Notes under the pieces: generated by a model
Database searches by the model: none
What the model was told of the DNA's origin: nothing
The model's input: only the letters and a program-made list of their open reading frames with translations
Shown here: positions 58,486 through 64,000 of the stretch, piece by piece
How positions within the stretch are numbered: position 1 is the stretch's first letter
Layout of the letters: each line of letters opens with the position of its first letter
Translations under genes and position numbers: made by a program
NCBI RefSeq assembly: GCF_009720145.1
Contig: NZ_CP046252.1
Span: 2,480,001 to 2,544,000, forward strand
Direction of reading: 5' to 3'
DNA length: 64,000 nucleotides
From: Sphingobium sp. CAP-1
GTDB taxonomy: Bacteria; Pseudomonadota; Alphaproteobacteria; Sphingomonadales; Sphingomonadaceae

Positions 58486-60982
58486 CCAGATTCGCGACGT
58501 TGAGCGCATTGTCCTGAATGAATTCGCGGCGCGGTTCGACCACGTCGCCCATCAACCGGGTGAAGATTTCGTCGGCAACGTCCGCCTGCTCCACCTCGAC
58601 CCGCAGCATCGAGCGATTGTCCGGGTCCAGCGTGGTTTCCCACAATTGTTCCGCGTTCATTTCGCCCAGCCCCTTATAGCGCTGGATCGCCAGCCCCTTG
58701 CGCCCGGCGGTCAGGATCGCGTCGAGCAATTCGCTCGGCCGCGTGATGGTCGCACCCTTGGCCGGGGCGGCGGGCAGATCGTCGTCGCTTGCCTCGGCGG
58801 CCAGCGCCGCCTTGACCGTGATGAGACGGCTGGCGGTGCGATAGCTTTCCGCATCCTCCGCCGCGATGGCGTGCAGCTTGCGCGCTTCGGCCGAACCGAT
58901 GAAGCCGCCCTCGATCACATGATGATCGGTGACGCCGCGCCACAGGCGCTGGAAGTGGAAGCCGCCCTCTTCGGCGACGATGCCGGTCCAGCGGCCTTCG
59001 GCGTCCTGCGCATCCATCCAGGCGACGGTCGCGGCCAGCCGTTCGGCCTGGCGCTCGGCCGACAGTTCGGGATCGAGCGCGCCATTGAGGCTCAGCGCCT
59101 CGATAATCGCGGGATTATAGCGGCGCGGCACATAGCGCATCACCGCGCGCATCCGGCGGGCATGTTCGATCAGGCTGCGCAGATCGTCGCCGGTGCGGGC
59201 GCCGCCCGTGGTTTCCAGCGCCATCGAATCGACGCCATTGTCGACCAGATATTGCTCCAGCGCCGCTTCGTTCTTGAGATAGACCTCAGACCGGCCGCGC
59301 GTCGCCTTGTATAGCGGCGGCTGGGCGATGTAGAGATGCCCCGCCTCGATGATCTGGGGCATCTGGCGATAGAAGAAGGTCAGCAGCAGGGTGCGGATAT
59401 GCGCGCCGTCCACGTCCGCGTCGGTCATGATGACGATCTTGTGGTAGCGCAGCTTTTCCAGGTTGAAATCGTCACGGATGCCGGTGCCCATCGCCTGAAT
59501 CAGCGTGCCGACTTCCTTGGACGACAGCATCCGGTCGAAGCGCGCGCGCTCGACGTTCAGTATCTTGCCCTTCAGCGGCAGGATCGCCTGATTATGCCGA
59601 TTGCGGCCCTGCTTGGCCGAACCGCCGGCCGAATCGCCCTCGACCAGGAAGAGTTCGGACTTGGCGGGGTCGCGCTCCTGACAATCGGCCAGCTTGCCGG
59701 GCAGGCTGGCAATGTCCATCGCGCCCTTGCGCCGGGTCAGTTCGCGCGCCTTCTTCGCGGCCTCGCGGGCGGCGGCGGCGTCGATCACCTTCTGCACGAT
59801 CATCTTGCCGTGCGCGGGATTTTCTTCCAGCCATTCGGCCATCTTGTCGGCCATCAGGCTTTCGAGCGGCTGGCGCACTTCTGACGATACCAGCTTGTCC
59901 TTGGTCTGGGACGAGAATTTGGGATCGGGCAGCTTGACCGAAACGATCGCGGTCAGGCCTTCGCGCATATCCTCGCCGGTGAGGGAGACTTTCTCCTTCT
60001 TCAGCGCACCCGACTTTTCCGCATAATTGTTGAGCGTGCGGGTCAGCGCCGCGCGGAAGGCCGCCAGATGGGTGCCGCCGTCGCGCTGCGGGATGTTGTT
60101 GGTGAAGCAGAGGACGTTCTCATAATAAGAGTCGTTCCACTCCAGCGCCACGTCGATGGTCACATCGTCGCGGGTGCCGGCGATCGCGATCGGATCGGGC
60201 ATCAGCGCATTTTTGTTGCGGTCGAGATATTTGACGAAGGCAGCGATGCCGCCCTCATAATAAAGTTCGACTTCCTTCTTCTCCTCATGGCGCGCATCGA
60301 CCAGGAACAGGCGCACGCCGCTGTTGAGGAAAGCCAGTTCGCGATAGCGATGCTCCAGCTTTTCGAAATCATAGTCGATCTGGTTCTTGAAGGTGCCGCC
60401 GTCGCCGGGCGCCTTCTCGGTCGAGGCGAGGAAGGTGACGCGCGTGCCCTTCTTCCCCTCCGGCGCCTTGCCGATCACCTTGAGCGGTGCGGTCGCGTCG
60501 CCATAGGCGAAGCGCATCCAATGTTCCTCGCCCTCGCGCCAGATATTGAGGTCCAGCCATTCGGACAAGGCGTTGACGACGGAGACGCCCACGCCGTGCA
60601 GGCCGCCCGATACCTTATAGGCATTGTCGTCGCTGGTATTCTCGAACTTCCCGCCGGCGTGCAACTGGGTCATGATGACTTCGGCCGCCGACACGCCCTC
60701 TTCCTTGTGGATGCCGGTCGGGATGCCGCGGCCATTATCCTCGACGCTGACCGATCCGTCGGGGTTCAGCGTGATGGTGATGAGGTCGCAATGGCCCGCC
60801 AGCGCCTCGTCGATCGCATTGTCGCTGACCTCGAACACCATGTGGTGCAGGCCGCTGCCATCGTCGGTGTCGCCGATATACATGCCGGGCCGCTTGCGCA
60901 CGGCATCCAGCCCTTTCAGCACCTTGATGCTGTCGGCGCCATATTCATTGCTGTTGGGGGTGTTGACGGGTTCTTCGCTCAT
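58478..60982 (-). CDS. gyrB: DNA gyrase subunit B
   Basis: GyrB is the ATPase and TOPRIM subunit of gyrase. The 834-residue protein starts MSEEPVNTPNSNEYG and has IKVLKGLDAVRKRPGMYIGDT, ATP-lid motifs EVSDNAIDEALAG and DNGRGIPTGIHKEEGVSA. It also has the TOPRIM EGDSAGGSAKQGR and DADVDGAHIRTLLLTFFYR, and the quinolone-region residues in between. The N-terminal start has no clear Shine-Dalgarno; the frame is open for another 350 codons upstream but those overlap other genes. It is expressed divergently from a small lipoprotein. Confidence 0.97.
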   Translation of the reverse strand: MSEEPVNTPNSNEYGADSIKVLKGLDAVRKRPGMYIGDTDDGSGLHHMVFEVSDNAIDEALAGHCDLITITLNPDGSVSVEDNGRGIPTGIHKEEGVSAAEVIMTQLHAGGKFENTSDDNAYKVSGGLHGVGVSVVNALSEWLDLNIWREGEEHWMRFAYGDATAPLKVIGKAPEGKKGTRVTFLASTEKAPGDGGTFKNQIDYDFEKLEHRYRELAFLNSGVRLFLVDARHEEKKEVELYYEGGIAAFVKYLDRNKNALMPDPIAIAGTRDDVTIDVALEWNDSYYENVLCFTNNIPQRDGGTHLAAFRAALTRTLNNYAEKSGALKKEKVSLTGEDMREGLTAIVSVKLPDPKFSSQTKDKLVSSEVRQPLESLMADKMAEWLEENPAHGKMIVQKVIDAAAAREAAKKARELTRRKGAMDIASLPGKLADCQERDPAKSELFLVEGDSAGGSAKQGRNRHNQAILPLKGKILNVERARFDRMLSSKEVGTLIQAMGTGIRDDFNLEKLRYHKIVIMTDADVDGAHIRTLLLTFFYRQMPQIIEAGHLYIAQPPLYKATRGRSEVYLKNEAALEQYLVDNGVDSMALETTGGARTGDDLRSLIEHARRMRAVMRYVPRRYNPAIIEALSLNGALDPELSAERQAERLAATVAWMDAQDAEGRWTGIVAEEGGFHFQRLWRGVTDHHVIEGGFIGSAEARKLHAIAAEDAESYRTASRLITVKAALAAEASDDDLPAAPAKGATITRPSELLDAILTAGRKGLAIQRYKGLGEMNAEQLWETTLDPDNRSMLRVEVEQADVADEIFTRLMGDVVEPRREFIQDNALNVANLDV

Positions 60983-61069
60983 GGACGAGCATATAGGGAA
61001 AGCGCCCACGAAACTAAAGCGAAACATGGTGCCTTTCGCCCGGCGGCGGGGCGGTCTATCAGGCTGCCC

Positions 61070-61564
61070 ATGCGTGCCGTGCTGCCCCTGATGCTTCTGC
61101 CCCTGATGGCGCTTTCCGCCTGCTCGAAAAGCAATGACGTGCTGGAGGAATTGCCCAACAGCTCGCTCGCCGGCGCCCCGCGCGAGGATGTCAGCGAAAC
61201 CCGGCTGGAAGCCAGGATCACCCGGCCGGTGACGATCGGCGAGGACGGGCCGCAACTCGACGCCTGCGGCAGCATGGGACAGGTGACGCGCGCGGGTGCG
61301 AAGGGGCTGGCGGTGCGCGCCGCGCCCTTTGCCGAGGCGAAGGCGCTCGCCATGCTGGCGGAGGGCGACCGCGCCTTCGTCTGCACCCGCAGCCTTGACC
61401 AGAAATGGTTGGGGGTGGTCCTGGCTCCACCCGCACCCGCCGACAATGCCGCCGAACCCGTTGATTGCGGCGTCGCCTCCCCCGTGGAACGCAAGCAGCC
61501 CTATGACGGCCCCTGCGTCAGCGGCTGGGTGGCGAGCGCCTATGTGCGGCTGATCGCCGGATAG
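61070..61564 (+). CDS. Small lipoprotein with SH3-like domain
   Basis: This 164-residue protein has a lipobox (LLPLMALSAC|SKSNDV) and a single SH3b-like region, CGSMGQVTRAGAKGLAVRAAPFAEAKALAML AEGDRAFVCTRS (about 65-105), with two cysteine pairs (DACG, VDCG, GPCVSGW). It is probably an envelope protein. The start at 61070 is 87 bases from gyrB, which it shares a divergent region with. An intrinsic terminator follows at 61579. Confidence 0.78.
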   Translation: MRAVLPLMLLPLMALSACSKSNDVLEELPNSSLAGAPREDVSETRLEARITRPVTIGEDGPQLDACGSMGQVTRAGAKGLAVRAAPFAEAKALAMLAEGDRAFVCTRSLDQKWLGVVLAPPAPADNAAEPVDCGVASPVERKQPYDGPCVSGWVASAYVRLIAG

Positions 61565-61578
61565 GGCAGCTTCCCCGC

Positions 61579-61607
61579 AACTGGCCTTTTCCTGACAGGC
61601 CAGTTTT
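61579..61607 (+). terminator. Intrinsic terminator of the SH3-like lipoprotein gene
   Basis: An 8-bp stem AACTGGCC / GGCCAGTT (61579-61586 with 61598-61605) with an 11-base loop ends in TTTT. It lies 15 bases after the stop. Confidence 0.75.
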
Positions 61608-61649
61608 GGGTAAATGGCTGCGATCGACGATCCGGCTGGAGCCTTTGCC

Positions 61650-63112
61650 ATGTCCACTTCGCTGCTGCGTCCCCCTCCCTCCTCCGCCTGCTGGGCGCCT
61701 GGCGCGCGCAGGACAGCGCCGAACCGGCCTATCGCCAACTGGCGCAGGCGCTGCGGATGCTGGTGCTGGACGGCCGGGTCGGCCTCAACGTCCGCCTGCC
61801 GGGCGAGCGCGAACTGGCCGCCGCCCTGGGCCTGTCGCGCACCACCGTCGCCGCCGCCTTCGATCGCCTCCGCGACGAGGGTTTCCTTGAAAGCCGCCAG
61901 GGATCGGGCAGTGTCACCCGCCTGCCCCCCGGTCGGGTCGAAGCGCCGCAGGGGGAGATCGACACGGCGAGCGGCGGCAATCTGCTCAACTGGACCCATG
62001 CCGCCCTGCCCGCCGCACCCGGCGTCGCCCGTGCTTACGCCCATGCGGTGGAGGCTTTGCCCGCCTATCTGGGCGATCTGGGCTATGACCCGCTGGGCCT
62101 GATGGTGTTGCGCCGGGCGATCGCGGCGCAGTTCGAACGGCGCGGCTGCCCGACCTCACCCGACCAGATCATGGTGACGAACGGCGCGCAGCAGGGCTTT
62201 TCGCTGCTGCTGCAATGGCTGGCCGGGCCGGGCGACCGGGCGGTGATCGATCATCCCACCTATCATAATGCGATTCAGGCGTTGCAGCGCGCCCATGTCG
62301 TGCCGGTGCCGGTCGGCCTGCCGCGCCAGGGGTGGGACATCGATGCGATGGAGGCGGCGTTCCGCCAGACATCGCCCCGCTTCGCCTATGTCATCGCCGA
62401 TTTCCACAATCCGACCGGGCGCAGCATGGACCCGGCCACCCGCCGCGCGCTGGTGGCCGCCGCGACGCGCAGCCACACGCCGCTGATCGTCGATGAAACG
62501 ATGGTGGCGATGGGCCTCGACTTCGCGCCGCCGCCGCCCGTCGCCATGCACGACCCGTCGGGGCGGCAGGTCATCACTCTGGGTTCGGCCAGCAAGATCT
62601 TCTGGGGCGGGCTGCGCGTCGGCTGGATTCGCGCCGACGCGCAGACCATCGCCGCGCTCGGCCGGCTGCGCACGACGATGGACATGGCCAGCCCGGTGGT
62701 CGAGCAGATCGCCGTCGCGCAACTGATCGACGCCGATGTCGGGTTGGGCGAGCGGGCCGAATTGCTGCGCGGGCGGCGCGACCATCTGATGGGCCTGATC
62801 GAACGGCGCCTGCCCCATTGGCGCGTCGAATCGCCGGCGGGCGGGCTGTCGCTCTGGGCCGAATTGCCCCGCGCCGAAGCGACCGCGCTGGCGGCACTGG
62901 CCGAAAGTCTAGGGGTGCGGGTGGCGGCAGGGCCGCGTTTCGGGGTCGGCGGTGCGTTCGAACGCTTTTTGCGCCTGCCCTTCACGCTGGACGCAGCGCA
63001 ACTGGAGGCGGGCGTCGAACGACTGGTCGAAGCGGATGCGCGGCTCCACGCGCGGATGCCCAGGATGCGCGATTCGCTGGCGCTGGCGCTGGAGGCGGAT
63101 CGGCTGATTTGA
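61650..63112 (+). CDS. MocR/GntR-type regulator-aminotransferase fusion with apparent N-terminal frameshift
   Basis: From 61682 on the frame encodes a GntR-type winged HTH (LRLLGAWRAQD ... AYRQLAQALRMLV ... LPGERELAAALGLSRTTVAAAFDRL) fused to a class I aminotransferase-like domain with PLP lysine in SASKIFWGGLRVGW. No start codon precedes LRLLGAWRAQD in this frame. An ATG at 61650, with GGAG nine bases upstream, begins MSTSLLRPPPS in another frame and would join it after a one-base (or minus four) change in the C/T-rich tract 61671-61686. The first intact in-frame ATG is 61757 and would lose the first helix. It could be a pseudogene, phase-variable, or a sequence error. Confidence 0.8.
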
Positions 63113-63119
63113 GTGGTTT

Positions 63120-63153
63120 GGCGAAAAATGCGTGGAACACCGCATCTTTCGCC
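63120..63153 (+). terminator. Hairpin after the MocR-type gene
   Basis: GGCGAAA(A)ATGCG pairs with CGCAT(C)TTTCGCC around an eight-base loop, eight bases after the stop. No T-run follows, so activity is uncertain. Confidence 0.5.
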
Positions 63154-63170
63154 AGTGCGGAACCCAAATA

Positions 63171-63205
63171 AAAAGGCCGCGCGGAGATGCTCCGCGCGGC
63201 CTTTT
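63171..63205. terminator. Bidirectional terminator between MocR-type gene and ppa
   Basis: A 15-bp perfect stem AAAAGGCCGCGCGGA / TCCGCGCGGCCTTTT (63171-63185 with 63191-63205), flanked by A and T runs, lies between convergent genes. Confidence 0.93.
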
Positions 63206-63230
63206 CCATATCCGATCAGAAGAACCGGCC

Positions 63231-63773
63231 TTACGCCGCTTTCTTGCTCGCCTTGTAGCGGTCGATCGCTTCCAGCGTGATGCGCTTGGCGTCGTCCGCC
63301 CCGCCCCAGGTGCCGATCCGCACCCACTTGGTCTTTTCCAGATCCTTATAGTGGGTGAAGAAATGTTCGATCTGCTCCATCACGATGCCGGGCAGATCGT
63401 CCTTTTCACCCACGTCCGAATAATAAGGGAAAGTCTTGTTGTCGGGGACGCAGACCAGCTTTTCGTCGCCGCCGGCTTCATCTTCCAGATTCAGCACGGC
63501 GATCGGGCGGGCGCGCACGACCGATCCGGGGACGAAGGGCGAGCGCGCGATCACCAGCGCGTCGAGCGGATCGCCGTCGGGCGACAGCGTATGCGGCACG
63601 AAGCCATAGTTCGCCGGATAGCGCATCGGCGTATGCAGGATGCGGTCCACGAACAGCGCGCCCGACGCCTTGTCGAATTCATATTTCACCGGCTCGCCGC
63701 CGACCGGCACTTCGATGATGACGTTCAGGCTGTTGGGCGGATCGTCGCCGACCGGGATCAGTTCGATATTCAT
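63231..63773 (-). CDS. ppa: Inorganic pyrophosphatase (family I)
   Basis: Ppa hydrolyses pyrophosphate released in biosynthesis. The 180-residue protein has the family I metal-binding signature DGDPLDALV (about 66-74), the active-site EVPVGGEPVKYEFDK, YPANYGFVPHT and the C-terminal HFFTHYKDLEKTKWV. Length matches bacterial Ppa. It terminates at the bidirectional hairpin. Its start is 37 bases from the downstream end of the M61 peptidase gene on the same strand. Confidence 0.97.
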   Translation of the reverse strand: MNIELIPVGDDPPNSLNVIIEVPVGGEPVKYEFDKASGALFVDRILHTPMRYPANYGFVPHTLSPDGDPLDALVIARSPFVPGSVVRARPIAVLNLEDEAGGDEKLVCVPDNKTFPYYSDVGEKDDLPGIVMEQIEHFFTHYKDLEKTKWVRIGTWGGADDAKRITLEAIDRYKASKKAA

Positions 63774-63809
63774 GGAAACGCCTTTTCCTACACGTTGCTT
63801 TGCGGGTGA

Positions 63810-64000
63810 TTATATTCTCGGTTTCAGCAGCCGATCGAGACTGCCTTCACCCTCTCCTGTCTTTTCGAGGCGCGGATAGCGCAGCCCGGCCGAATAATCG
63901 AGGGTCAATGTGCGGTAATATTTATCCTGCTTTAGGATGATCTGGATCGGCGTCTTGGCGCTGATCGCGGCCTTCCATGCGTCGCCGGAAAATTCCTCGC
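63810..64000 (-). CDS. M61-family aminopeptidase, C-terminal fragment (cut by window edge)
   Basis: A minus-strand frame runs from the window end to a TAA at 63810-63812 and encodes about 62 residues: EEFSGDAWKAAISAKTPIQIILKQ ... TLTLDYSAGLRYPRLEKTGEGEGSLDRLLKPRI. This closely resembles the last part of M61 (glycyl aminopeptidase-type) proteins, where a PDZ domain is followed by the Y-x-x-G-L-R-Y-P-R-L-E ending. Catalytic motifs lie outside the window. Confidence 0.75.
   Translation of the reverse strand, partial: EEFSGDAWKAAISAKTPIQIILKQDKYYRTLTLDYSAGLRYPRLEKTGEGEGSLDRLLKPRI

Noticed and set aside
60983..62044. About 350 extra in-frame codons upstream of gyrB on the minus strand
   Set aside because: They lie antisense to the lipoprotein and MocR-type genes, show no family features, and real GyrB begins at MSEEPVNTP.
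1..64000. CRISPR arrays, tRNA or rRNA genes, prophage or IS elements
   Set aside because: No regularly spaced direct repeats, no cloverleaf or rRNA sequences, and no transposase or phage protein were recognised. The repeats present are isolated palindromes.

Overview
The window is a GC-rich chromosomal segment from an alphaproteobacterium, most likely family Sphingomonadaceae (Sphingobium, Sphingomonas or a close relative). The family assignment is inferred from gene content: a PgmG-type phosphoglucomutase/phosphomannomutase, MipZ, MmcB, DUF1491, DUF6489 and DUF3576 proteins, a large TonB-dependent receptor, and the hemE / PPDK-regulator junction that carries the replication origin in alphaproteobacteria. 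I see no phage, plasmid, IS, CRISPR, rRNA or tRNA signature. Nearly everything is housekeeping or family-typical.

Layout. (a) 1-8939, mostly minus strand: DMT permease, ispG, FadL-type porin, a mipZ / J-protein / pgmG operon, panC (the one plus gene), hemJ-hemE. (b) 8943-9220: predicted chromosomal origin with three perfect DnaA boxes and eight GANTC (CcrM) sites. (c) 9221-15699, all plus: PPDK regulator, maf, aroE, coaE, dnaQ, hpf, ptsN, thioesterase, DUF1491, SleB-type hydrolase. Transcription diverges from the origin on both sides, as expected for co-orientation with replication. (d) 15.8-29.8 kb, mixed: SOS-boxed mmcB, an ankyrin/HTH pair, SCO protein, tRNA hydroxylase trhO, nuclease pdeM, a 933-aa TonB-dependent receptor, YggS, a TMP-synthase-like protein, a HAD phosphatase, and the Mla-type lipid transport operon. 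(e) 29.8-38.4 kb: pepN, then the minus operon DUF6489-mnmE-mnmG-rsmG-parA-parB with parS sites. (f) 38.5-54.9 kb: dienelactone hydrolase, quinone reductase, TerC, rho, retropepsin-like protease, PBP1A, msrB, holA, lptE, leuS, DUF3576, a hypothetical exported protein, a 2-hydroxyacid dehydrogenase and a cystathionine gamma-synthase-like enzyme. (g) 55-64 kb: Lhr-type helicase, lipoprotein, tag, gyrB, SH3-like lipoprotein, an aminotransferase/regulator with an apparent N-terminal frameshift, ppa, and the end of an M61 peptidase.

The genes group around chromosome replication and segregation (oriC, dnaQ, holA, gyrB, mipZ, parAB-parS), tRNA and translation maintenance (mnmE, mnmG, rsmG, trhO, leuS, hpf), DNA repair (mmcB, pdeM, lhr, tag) and envelope assembly (mla operon, lptE, PBP1A, SleB, FadL).

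The least ordinary signals are the origin architecture, five parS-like sites spread over 29-58 kb, a LexA box set into a nearly leaderless mmcB promoter, two families of long palindromes (one found only between convergent gene ends and showing compensatory arm changes), a terminator-like hairpin that covers the ispG ribosome-binding site, and the frameshifted MocR-type gene. I did not find a clearly new multi-gene system.
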